Notes: generated by a model not told the origin, from the sequence alone. Counted from the first letter of the stretch, positions 1 through 5,546 are shown. The stretch: 5,546 bases of DNA from Singulisphaera sp. GP187 (GCA_943327965.2 CALPYQ020000131.1:1-5546); one strand, 5' to 3'. Translations and numbers: made by a program.

Positions 1-1
1 A

Positions 2-577
2 GGACAGGTTTTTTTCAGAGGGCAAGATCTGCATGCATTGACTTCTCACCAACTTCGAGCAATTCGACCCCATTTTCAAATGGTTTTTCAGGATCCCTAC
101 AGCGCCTTAGATCCAAGGCAAACTGTGTACCAAATTGTGACTGAACCGCTTCAAGGCAAAACAAGCATTGAAATGCGCGAACTTGCTGAAGCGGCATTGA
201 ACGACGTTGGACTACGTACCTCTGATTTGCTCAAATATCCCCATGAATTTTCAGGGGGTCAAAGGCAGCGCATCGCCATAGCACGCGCGCTGATTACGCG
301 CCCCTCCTTGATTGTGGCTGACGAACCCCTGAGTGCATTGGATGTCTCGGTACAAGCACAAGTTCTCAATTTGATGATGGACCTCCAAGACAAACACAAG
401 CTGAGTTACTTGCTGGTCAGTCATGACTTGGCCGTTGTAAACTTGATGTGCGACGAGGTGATTGTTTTACAAGAGGGTTGTATGGTCGAGTACGGTTCTA
501 CCGAAACACTCTTCAAATACCCCCAACATCCCTGTACAAAATCTTTGTTGGCGGCCATTCCTGGCATAGACTCCTAA
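2..577 (+). CDS. Peptide-type ABC transporter ATP-binding protein, C-terminal part (5' truncated)
   Basis: Cytoplasmic ATPase that powers uptake by a peptide/nickel/glutathione-class ABC importer (Dpp/Opp/Gsi family). The frame is open from base 2 with no stop upstream, so the gene begins outside the window; the TTG at 38 is not a credible start because family-like sequence (GQVFFRGQDL) precedes it. Walker A is missing for that reason. Visible in order: Q-loop in FQDPYSALDPR (Gln codon 89-91), ABC signature SGGQRQR (from 251), Walker B LIVADEP (308-328), D-loop SALD, H-loop His (422-424), then the short C-terminal oligopeptide-transporter extension with a HPCT motif (normally HPYT). The stop is TAA at 575-577. 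It could be a stand-alone DppF/OppF-type subunit or the second half of a fused two-ATPase protein of GsiA type; the missing 5' end prevents a decision. The binding-protein gene follows 45 bp later on the same strand, which fits one operon. Substrate unknown. Confidence 0.95.
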   Translation, partial: GQVFFRGQDLHALTSHQLRAIRPHFQMVFQDPYSALDPRQTVYQIVTEPLQGKTSIEMRELAEAALNDVGLRTSDLLKYPHEFSGGQRQRIAIARALITRPSLIVADEPLSALDVSVQAQVLNLMMDLQDKHKLSYLLVSHDLAVVNLMCDEVIVLQEGCMVEYGSTETLFKYPQHPCTKSLLAAIPGIDS

Positions 578-595
578 GCAATTTAAATTTCTAGC

Positions 596-610
596 GATCA
601 TTGGATGATC
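596..610 (+). repeat. Short perfect inverted repeat between ATPase and binding-protein genes
   Basis: GATCAT (596-601) and ATGATC (605-610) form a perfect 6-bp inverted repeat with a TGG spacer. It ends directly before the AAGGA ribosome binding site of the binding-protein gene. In mRNA it could form a small hairpin; it has no T-tract, so it is not a terminator. Function unproven. Confidence 0.4.
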
Positions 611-615
611 AAGGA
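611..615 (+). promoter_or_regulatory. Ribosome binding site that sets the binding-protein start at 623
   Basis: AAGGA lies 7 nt before the ATG at 623. The earlier in-frame ATG at 605 has only AT-rich sequence (around 580-595) before it and no Shine-Dalgarno match, so 623 is the better start. Confidence 0.7.
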
Positions 616-622
616 CCGGTTC

Positions 623-2170
623 ATGAAAACGACAACTGCAGTGGCCATCACCCAAAAGCACAGCGCTTCTAAGCGGCACTTGCTAGCCCTACTAGGTATC
701 ACTTTGTGTGTCGCAGCCAGTTTTCAATTCATCACCTCTTCGGCACAAGCACAGACACGCAAAGACAGCGTGGTTTTGGGCATGATTTTGGAGCCTACCA
801 GCCTCGACCCCACCACGGCACCCGCTGCCGCCATCGGTGAAGTGGTCCACTACAACATCTTAGAAGGCCTGACCAAAATCAACGCCGATGGCAGCATCAC
901 GCCTTTGCTGGCCGAAAGCTGGGTCATGGACGCAGATGGCAAGGCCTACACCTTCAAACTGCGCAAAGGCGTTAAGTTTCAAGATGGTGCTAACTTTGAT
1001 TCAGCGGCTGTCAAGTTCAGCTTTGAACGAGCCAAGGCCGAGAAAAGCACCAACAAAGCCAAGGGCGCTGTGTTCAACAACATTGCACACATTTCTGCCC
1101 CCGATGCCCATACCGTGGTTTTAGTTTTGAACAATCCCGATGGCAACTTCCTGTTTCGCATGGGCGAAAACACCGCGGTCATCTTGCATCCAAGTACCGC
1201 TGACGCGGCGGCCACCAAACCAGTGGGCACCGGTCCTTACAAATTAGAAAACTGGTCTAAAGGGTCGGCCATCACCCTTACTAAATGGGATGCTTACCGC
1301 GATGCCGCCAATGTCAAATTAAAGCGCGTTACTTTCCGATTTATCAACGACGCATCGGCCCAAGTTGCAGCATTGCTGGCGGGTGACATTGATGGCATGC
1401 CACGCTTTCAATCGCCTCAAAGTCTGAAACAGTTTCAAGCTGACAAACGCTTTGTGGTTGAGATGGGCAATACTGCTGGCAAGGGCATCATGACCATCAA
1501 CAACAAGAAGAAACCTTTTGACGATGTGAGGGTGCGTCGCGCGTTGTCGCATGCCATCGACAAAAAAGCTTTCATTGATGGTGTGTTTGAAGGTTTGGCC
1601 AAGCCCATTGGCAGTCACATGGCGCCAACTGATGCGGGCTATGTCGACTTAACAGGCCAGTACCCTTTCGACCCCGAAAAAGCCAAGGCACTTTTAAAAG
1701 AAGCGGGTGTTCAAACGCCCTTGAACGTCACGCTCACATTGCCACCGCCACCCTATGCACGCAAAGGCGGTGAAATTTTGGCAGCCCAATTGGCCAAGGT
1801 TGGCATTGTGGCCAAAATAGAAAATGTGGAATGGGCGCAGTGGCTAGGCGGCACCTTCAAAGGTAACTTTGACTTGACCGTCATCAACCATGTAGAGCCG
1901 CTCGACTTCATGAACTATGCCAACCCCCAATACTATTGGGGCTACGACAGCAAAGCCTTCCGCGATTTGGCCACCAAATATTCTGCAACCACTGGCGCCA
2001 AAGACCGTACCAAATTGTTTGGCGACATGCAGCGCATGATTGCCAACGATGCCGTCAATGTCTTTTTGTTCAACCCCACCAACACCGCGGTTTACAAAAA
2101 GGGCTTGAAGGGTTTGTGGGCCAGCTCGCCCGTGTTTGCCAATGACATGGCATCGGTCAGTTGGAACTAA
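623..2170 (+). CDS. ABC transporter substrate-binding protein, family 5 (peptide/nickel/oligosaccharide type)
   Basis: Periplasmic receptor that captures solute and hands it to an ABC permease. 515 aa from ATG 623, the usual size for SBP_bac_5 proteins. Residues 1-43 form a Sec signal peptide: a basic n-region (around KR at 17-18), a hydrophobic stretch (LLALLGITLCVAASF) and an AQA|Q cleavage site after residue 43. The mature part shows family landmarks: EPTSLDPTT near its start, LLAESWVMDADGKAYTFKLR, GVKFQDG, VGTGPY at 201-206, KPFDDVRVRRALSHAID, and PFDPEKAKALLKEAG. There is no lipobox, so it should be a soluble periplasmic protein. It follows the ATPase gene by 45 bp and is probably cotranscribed; no permease gene lies between them, so permeases are expected upstream of the window. 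An ATG 18 bases earlier (605) would extend the n-region by six residues but lacks a ribosome binding site. The family binds peptides, glutathione, nickel, opines and some oligosaccharides; the ligand cannot be read from the sequence. Confidence 0.95.
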   Translation: MKTTTAVAITQKHSASKRHLLALLGITLCVAASFQFITSSAQAQTRKDSVVLGMILEPTSLDPTTAPAAAIGEVVHYNILEGLTKINADGSITPLLAESWVMDADGKAYTFKLRKGVKFQDGANFDSAAVKFSFERAKAEKSTNKAKGAVFNNIAHISAPDAHTVVLVLNNPDGNFLFRMGENTAVILHPSTADAAATKPVGTGPYKLENWSKGSAITLTKWDAYRDAANVKLKRVTFRFINDASAQVAALLAGDIDGMPRFQSPQSLKQFQADKRFVVEMGNTAGKGIMTINNKKKPFDDVRVRRALSHAIDKKAFIDGVFEGLAKPIGSHMAPTDAGYVDLTGQYPFDPEKAKALLKEAGVQTPLNVTLTLPPPPYARKGGEILAAQLAKVGIVAKIENVEWAQWLGGTFKGNFDLTVINHVEPLDFMNYANPQYYWGYDSKAFRDLATKYSATTGAKDRTKLFGDMQRMIANDAVNVFLFNPTNTAVYKKGLKGLWASSPVFANDMASVSWN

Positions 2171-2184
2171 GCAACTTACCCCAC

Positions 2185-3216
2185 TTAAACGGGACAGGTT
2201 GAATTTCGAATAATCAAGTCAGTTTTGACCACTTCAGAATCTGCGTGTTTGTCTGACAAAACACGCATCAAGTTTTGCACCAAGGCTTGCCCTGCCAAGT
2301 CCATGGGCTGACGAATGGTGGTCAGTGGCGGGTAGGTGTGCTCCGCCATGCCAATGTCGTCATAGCCCACCACACTGACATCTTGCGGAATTCGCAAACC
2401 ATGTTGCGTCATGGCACCCATGGCGGTAATGGCCAACAAGTCGCTGGCGGCAAACAATGAGTCGAATGCAATTTTCTTTTTCAAAAATTCATTGATGTCA
2501 ACGCGGGCCTCGGCCACTGTGAAAGGCGATGGAATGTACAGTGCCGGGTCGTGGGCTACTTTGTAGGCTTGGTGTGCTTGCAAATAACCCGCGTAGCGTT
2601 GTTGTGTTTCTGTGGCGTCTTTGTCACCCATGAACACAATTCGACGGCGTCCCAAACTCAATAAATGCTGCGTTGCCAAGTAGCCGCCGTTGAAGTTGTC
2701 GCCCCCCACCGTGCAATACAACTGTCTGGACAACTGGCCGCCCCAAACCACAAAGGGAATTTGCCTGCGAGCCAAGTCGTTTAATTTTTCGTGCTGATCC
2801 CACTGTCCCACCACAATGAGTCCCCCCACCCTGCCGGATTCATAGAGCTGTGCCAAATCTTCAATGTGGCTGGCAGCAATTCGAGAAAACAACAAGTCGA
2901 AATTTTGCTTGGTCAGTTGGTCTGCCAAGTGACCCAACATGGTCATGAAGAAGGGGTCTGTCACGTCTTGACGAATTTCGTCTTGGTAGGGAATGACCAC
3001 GCCGATGGTTCGGTTTTCGCCTGACCTTAAATTTTTGGCACTCAGGTTAATGCTGTAGCTGAGCGATCTGGCCAAGTCTGCAATTCTTTGCCGCGTTTCC
3101 TCATTGATCAAAGGACTGCCATTCAAGGCCCTCGAGACGGTCGATGTAGACACCCCCGCCATCCTGGCGATGTCGACCATCTGAATTTTTTTTGACTCTG
3201 CGTCCGATTTGGCCAT
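2185..3216 (-). CDS. LacI-family transcriptional regulator
   Basis: DNA-binding, ligand-responsive regulator, probably a repressor. 343 aa from the ATG at 3216, typical of the family. Numbered from that start: helix-turn-helix at about 12-33 (VDIARMAGVSTSTVSRALNG), hinge helix ending at Leu63 (SAKNLRSG), the position equivalent to the LacI hinge leucine that inserts at the central CpG of operators, then a sugar-binding-protein-like effector domain from residue 71 (IGVVIP) with VGGDN at 170-174, FAASDLLAITAM at 255-266 and VVGYDD at 282-287. Upstream in-frame starts exist at 3294 (GTG), 3252 and 3231 (both ATG), but none has a good ribosome binding site. 3216 has a weak GGA at suitable spacing and gives the family-typical short N-terminus; 3231 remains possible. 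The 3294 start is unlikely because a predicted -10 box and operator lie downstream of it. The gene is divergent from the TonB-dependent receptor and converges on the binding-protein gene. Operators on both sides of the divergent region suggest autoregulation and control of the receptor. Effector unknown, probably a sugar. Confidence 0.93.
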   Translation of the reverse strand: MAKSDAESKKIQMVDIARMAGVSTSTVSRALNGSPLINEETRQRIADLARSLSYSINLSAKNLRSGENRTIGVVIPYQDEIRQDVTDPFFMTMLGHLADQLTKQNFDLLFSRIAASHIEDLAQLYESGRVGGLIVVGQWDQHEKLNDLARRQIPFVVWGGQLSRQLYCTVGGDNFNGGYLATQHLLSLGRRRIVFMGDKDATETQQRYAGYLQAHQAYKVAHDPALYIPSPFTVAEARVDINEFLKKKIAFDSLFAASDLLAITAMGAMTQHGLRIPQDVSVVGYDDIGMAEHTYPPLTTIRQPMDLAGQALVQNLMRVLSDKHADSEVVKTDLIIRNSTCPV

Positions 3217-3263
3217 GTGGGTCCGTTGCATGAAGCGTCTGTTGACGTCCATTGTAAGAATGA

Positions 3264-3279
3264 ATGCAATCGTTTGAAT
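3264..3279. promoter_or_regulatory. LacI-type operator at the regulator's own promoter (site B)
   Basis: The + strand reads ATGCAATCGTTTGAAT. Its inner 14 bases match the LacI-family pattern TGCAANCGNTTGCA at all but one of the 12 defined positions, with the central CpG intact. Read on the - strand it shares the 12-base core CAAACGATTGCA with the site at 3431-3446. It overlaps the predicted -10/start region of the lacI-like gene, the right place for autorepression. Binding is inferred. Confidence 0.65.
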
Positions 3280-3283
3280 TCTA
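3278..3283 (-). promoter_or_regulatory. Possible -10 element of the lacI-like gene
   Basis: The - strand reads TAGAAT (5 of 6 against TATAAT). The matching -35 is poor (TTGCGC at 15-bp spacing). Transcription would begin about 3271, within the operator, leaving a leader of about 55 nt before the ATG at 3216. Confidence 0.3.
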
Positions 3284-3388
3284 CAAAAAACCACGAAAGC
3301 GCAATGGCTAATTTAACAACAATCTAGGGAAATCACTTAGATCTTGAATTTTTTCTTGAAAAATCAAGGACTTATTTGTTGTCATCCC

Positions 3389-3432
3389 CCAAGTTTGTGC
3401 GCGCTCACGCACCAACTTTGTATTTTCTTATT
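3389..3432 (+). terminator. Terminator-like hairpin and T-rich tail upstream of the receptor operator
   Basis: CCAAGTTTGTGCG (3389-3401) pairs with CGCACCAACTTTG (3408-3420), 11 of 13 positions, with a 6-base loop CGCTCA; the mismatches are T3396/C3413 and C3390/T3419. The + strand continues TATTTTCTTATT (3421-3432), nine T in twelve. This is the form of an intrinsic terminator for rightward transcription. It could stop rightward read-through, act as an attenuator if a receptor promoter lies upstream, or simply be a protein-binding dyad. Confidence 0.4.
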
Positions 3433-3446
3433 GCAAACGATTGCAA
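3431..3446. promoter_or_regulatory. LacI-type operator upstream of the TonB-dependent receptor (site A)
   Basis: TTGCAAACGATTGCAA is a palindrome in which all bases except the two flanking the central CG are symmetric (TTGCAA-N-CG-N-TTGCAA). It fits the LacI-family operator form TGCAANCGNTTGCA exactly. Its centre is about 167 bp from site B. It lies 118 bp before the receptor start codon. Likely bound by the adjacent LacI-family protein; not demonstrated. Confidence 0.75.
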
Positions 3447-3500
3447 TTTTTCAGAGAATTGAGTCATTCGAGGAGCCAAAGAAGTTTCACTTCCCGAATG

Positions 3501-3520
3501 TTATTGAAAAAATTCAATAA
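3501..3520. repeat. AT-rich perfect inverted repeat in the receptor leader
   Basis: TTATTGAA (3501-3508), four A, TTCAATAA (3513-3520): a perfect 8-bp dyad lying 44 bp before the receptor ATG. It may be a binding site for a second regulator or a weak mRNA hairpin. No T-tract follows, so it is not called a terminator. Confidence 0.45.
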
Positions 3521-3553
3521 TTTCATAGACTTATATCAATTCATCAATTTCTT

Positions 3554-3557
3554 GGAG
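3554..3557 (+). promoter_or_regulatory. Ribosome binding site of the TonB-dependent receptor
   Basis: GGAG (within TTGGAGACT) ends 7 nt before the ATG at 3565, supporting that start, which also gives a complete signal peptide. Confidence 0.7.
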
Positions 3558-3564
3558 ACTCACA

Positions 3565-5546
3565 ATGTCCAAACGAACTATTGCAATCGTTCCCAATGCA
3601 GTTGCATTGGCCTGCGCCTTGACTGTATGCCAAATGGGCAACGCATGGGCACAAACTGCCGCCTCTAACGACACCCTCAAATTGGACGAAGTGGTTGTAA
3701 CTGGTACTGCCTCTGGTGCCAGCAAAATGAAGCAGTCCAACTCCATCTCGACCGTTGGTGTTGATCAAATTTTGCAAGCTCAGCCCACCAACTCGGCTGA
3801 CATTTTGCGCAGCATTCCTGGCGTTCGTTCTGAGTCCAGCGGTGGTGGCGGCAATGCCAACGTGACCGTTCGTGGTTTGCCTATTTCTGCAGGTGGCGCA
3901 CGTTATGTGCAGTTCCAAGAAGATGGCTTGCCCGTCATGTTGTTTGGTGACGTTGCGTTTGCAACACCCGACATGTTCTTGCGTGCCGATGGCAGCTTGG
4001 AGCGTTTGGAAGTGGTTCGCGGTGGTTCTGCGTCAACCTTGGGCACCAACGCACCTGGCGGCATCATCAACTTCATCTCTAAAACTGGCGACGAGCCAGG
4101 TGGCTCAGTGGGCATCTCCACAGGCCTTGGTTACGACGAAAAGCGTTTCGATTTTGACTACGCTGGCAAATTGAGCGACAAAACACGCTTCTTCGTGGGC
4201 GGCTACACCACTTCGGGTCAAGGTCCTCGCAATGCGCCAGCCAATGGCATTCAAGGTCACCAAATCAAGGCCAACATCACGCAAGAGTTGGACAATGGCT
4301 TCGTTCGCTTGAACTTCAAATCTTTGGATGACAAGTCCCCCTTGTTCATGCCAGCACCTGTCAGCATCAGAAACGGTGTGATCAGCGAATTGCCAGGCAT
4401 CGATCCACGCAAGGCAACTTTCTACTCGCCTTACTGGGTTGCAGACGCAACATTGAGCAAAAACAACACCATGGTCAATTCCGACGTGAACGATGGTTTG
4501 CGCGTCAAGAACAACGCCATTGGTTTTGAGACAGAATTGAAATTGGCCAACGGCTGGAAATTGAGCGAGAAGTTCCGCATTGCTGAAAACAGCGGTCGCT
4601 TCATCAGCATCTTCCCAGCAGACGACGTTGCCAATGCAGCCGCTGGCACCAAGTACGCTACTGGCCCCAAAAAGGGTCAAAACTACACTGGCAAGTCATT
4701 CACGGCCACGGTGTTCAACACGTCCATGGATGACATGGGTGCAACCACCAACGATGTGAAATTGAGCAAATCTTTTGCACAAGCTGATGGCTCCAAAATC
4801 ACAACCACAGCCGGTTTGTTTGTGAACGTCCAAAAAGTAGGTTTGACATGGAACTTCAATCAGTACTTGATGGAAGCCACTGACAACAACCCCGCTTTGT
4901 TGGCCAACGCAACAACCAACGCTTATGGCGCTTCTGCTTTGGGCACCAATGTGTGGGGCGGTTGCTGCACACGCGCCATCGATGCCACTTATCGCACCAC
5001 TTCACCTTACGCCGTGTTGGGTTGGGAAAAAGGCGCATGGACATTTGACGGTAGCATCCGTGCCGACCAACAAGTGGCCACAGGCTCTTACAACCAAGCT
5101 TCCAGCAACGCGTTCAAGCCTGAAAACGCACAAGCCATCAACTACACCAAGAACTTCAATTCTTACTCTTTTGGTGGTAACTACCAGTTGGACAAAGACA
5201 CCGCATTGTTTGCTCGCACCAGCAAAGGTGCTGCCTTCAACGCAGACCGCATCATGTTCAACCCCGGCAAAACGCCTTTGGATGGCTCCGGTGTTGTGCC
5301 CATCAACGAAGTGGTTCAGTTGGAAGGTGGCGTGAAAATGCGCAATGGCAACTTGAGCACATTCGTGACTTTGTTCAACGCCAAGACCGACGAAAGCAAC
5401 TACGACGCCACCACACAAAAGAGCACGTCCAACAAATACGACGCCTCTGGTGTTGAAGTGGAAGCGGGCTACAAAATGGGTGCATTCCGCGTCAATGGCG
5501 GTGTCACAGTCACCAACGCCAAAATCGTTAGCAGCGGTTTGACACC
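3565..5546 (+). CDS. TonB-dependent outer-membrane receptor (3' truncated)
   Basis: Outer-membrane beta-barrel that imports a specific ligand using energy passed from inner-membrane TonB-ExbB-ExbD. Open for 660 codons to the window edge with no stop, so the barrel end and C-terminal aromatic residue are not seen. Residues 1-29 are a signal peptide (SKR n-region, hydrophobic VALACALTV, cleavage AWA|Q). The TonB box LDEVVVTG at 40-47 follows immediately, leaving no room for an N-terminal STN domain, so this is not a FecA-type signalling transducer. The plug domain spans about 50-175: ADILRSIPGVR (78-88), VTVRGLP (100-106), EDGLPV (119-124), LERLEVVRGG (145-154) and TNAPGGIINFIS (161-172). Beta-barrel sequence follows. 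The start is supported by GGAG. The gene is divergent from a LacI-family gene with LacI-type operators upstream, which suggests a carbohydrate-related ligand; iron-siderophore transport is less likely on this context but not excluded. An adjacent Cys pair occurs at 467-468. Leucine is encoded almost only by TTG. Confidence 0.95.
   Translation, partial: MSKRTIAIVPNAVALACALTVCQMGNAWAQTAASNDTLKLDEVVVTGTASGASKMKQSNSISTVGVDQILQAQPTNSADILRSIPGVRSESSGGGGNANVTVRGLPISAGGARYVQFQEDGLPVMLFGDVAFATPDMFLRADGSLERLEVVRGGSASTLGTNAPGGIINFISKTGDEPGGSVGISTGLGYDEKRFDFDYAGKLSDKTRFFVGGYTTSGQGPRNAPANGIQGHQIKANITQELDNGFVRLNFKSLDDKSPLFMPAPVSIRNGVISELPGIDPRKATFYSPYWVADATLSKNNTMVNSDVNDGLRVKNNAIGFETELKLANGWKLSEKFRIAENSGRFISIFPADDVANAAAGTKYATGPKKGQNYTGKSFTATVFNTSMDDMGATTNDVKLSKSFAQADGSKITTTAGLFVNVQKVGLTWNFNQYLMEATDNNPALLANATTNAYGASALGTNVWGGCCTRAIDATYRTTSPYAVLGWEKGAWTFDGSIRADQQVATGSYNQASSNAFKPENAQAINYTKNFNSYSFGGNYQLDKDTALFARTSKGAAFNADRIMFNPGKTPLDGSGVVPINEVVQLEGGVKMRNGNLSTFVTLFNAKTDESNYDATTQKSTSNKYDASGVEVEAGYKMGAFRVNGGVTVTNAKIVSSGLT
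3581..3596. promoter_or_regulatory. Degenerate LacI-type operator inside the receptor's first codons (site C)
   Basis: TTGCAATCGTTCCCAA matches the reverse complement of site A (TTGCAATCGTTTGCAA) at 14 of 16 positions; the left half and central CpG are intact and the right half is degraded. Its centre is about 150 bp from site A. It may be an auxiliary operator for looping, or chance constrained by coding. Confidence 0.3.
3593..3610. repeat. Perfect 8-bp inverted repeat in the receptor signal-peptide codons
   Basis: CCAATGCA (3593-3600), GT, TGCATTGG (3603-3610). In mRNA it would form a 7-bp stem with an AGUU loop about 30 nt into the coding sequence. It overlaps the right end of site C. Confidence 0.45.

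Larger units (their letters stand above)
3217..3564. promoter_or_regulatory. Divergent control region between the lacI-like gene and the TonB-dependent receptor
   Basis: 348 bp without a credible gene, AT-rich, especially 3501-3550. From left to right it holds a LacI-type operator (3264-3279), a possible -10 for the regulator (3278-3283), repeated TCTTGAA (3342-3348 and 3354-3360), a small dyad CTTGA-AAAA-TCAAG (3355-3368), a terminator-like hairpin with a T-rich tail (3389-3432), the best LacI-type operator (3431-3446), an 8-bp AT-rich dyad (3501-3520) and the receptor ribosome binding site (3554-3557). A clear sigma-70 promoter for the receptor was not found; TTGCAA (3431-3436) with GAGAAT (3454-3459) at 17-bp spacing is a weak candidate that would place the -35 box inside the operator. 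Confidence 0.7.

Noticed and set aside
605..622. Earlier ATG start for the binding protein.
   Set aside because: There is no ribosome binding site before 605, while the ATG at 623 has AAGGA at 7-nt spacing and gives a normal signal peptide.
2172..2201. Possible shared terminator hairpin between the convergent binding-protein and lacI-like genes (CAACTTACCCC / GGGACAGGTTG).
   Set aside because: The stem needs a G-T pair and two internal mismatches, lies partly in the lacI-like coding end, and has no T-tract on either side.
3342..3368. TCTTGAA direct repeats and a CTTGA/TCAAG dyad as operator candidates.
   Set aside because: Short and AT-rich, with 12-bp spacing that does not match a helical turn; no family pattern recognised.
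3471..3475. Strong Shine-Dalgarno-like AGGAG in the receptor leader.
   Set aside because: No start codon lies at useful spacing; the nearest ATG (3498) is 22 nt away. Likely chance.
3441..3668. Small + strand reading frame (TTG at 3441 or ATG at 3498) as a leader peptide gene.
   Set aside because: It starts in the operator or lacks a properly spaced ribosome binding site, overlaps the receptor start out of frame, and its sequence resembles no protein family.
4105..4680. 191-codon open frame on the - strand inside the receptor gene.
   Set aside because: It is antisense to a well-supported receptor reading frame and its translation has no recognisable domain.
5002..5418. 138-codon - strand open frame and an overlapping + strand frame at 4925-5335.
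   Set aside because: Both are out-of-frame shadows of the receptor coding sequence; the translations look like low-complexity by-products.

Overview
The window looks like chromosomal DNA of a Gram-negative proteobacterium, most likely a betaproteobacterium of the Burkholderiales/Comamonadaceae type. This is inferred from general sequence style (moderate GC, Leu-TTG-rich coding, proteobacterial protein families including a TonB-dependent outer-membrane receptor), not from a marker gene. There are no RNA genes, CRISPR arrays, insertion sequences or phage genes.

Layout. (1) Positions 2-577, + strand: the C-terminal part of a peptide-type (Dpp/Opp/Gsi) ABC transporter ATPase, cut by the left edge. 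(2) Positions 623-2170, + strand: a secreted family-5 solute-binding protein, probably the last gene of the same transporter operon. (3) Positions 2185-3216, - strand: a LacI-family transcription factor that converges on the binding-protein gene with a 14-bp gap. (4) Positions 3217-3564: a 348-bp divergent control region. (5) Positions 3565 to beyond the right edge, + strand: a TonB-dependent receptor without an STN signalling domain. It is open for 660 codons and its C-terminus is outside the window.

The most informative part is the control region. It holds two good LacI-type palindromes with a central CpG, sharing an identical 12-base core. One (3264-3279) overlaps the predicted -10/start region of the lacI-like gene. 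The other (3431-3446) lies 118 bp before the receptor start codon. A degraded third copy (3581-3596) lies inside the first codons of the receptor. The simplest reading is an autoregulated LacI repressor that also controls the receptor. LacI-family effectors are usually sugars or related small molecules, so the receptor may import a carbohydrate or glycoside. The upstream ABC transporter could carry the same or a related substrate across the inner membrane, but no operator was seen in front of it, so that link is only a guess.

The control region also contains a terminator-like hairpin with a T-rich tail just before the receptor operator, and an AT-rich dyad in the receptor leader. The receptor gene uses TTG for nearly every leucine, unlike its neighbours. 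No clearly new biological system is evident; the receptor/LacI regulatory unit is the part most worth following up.
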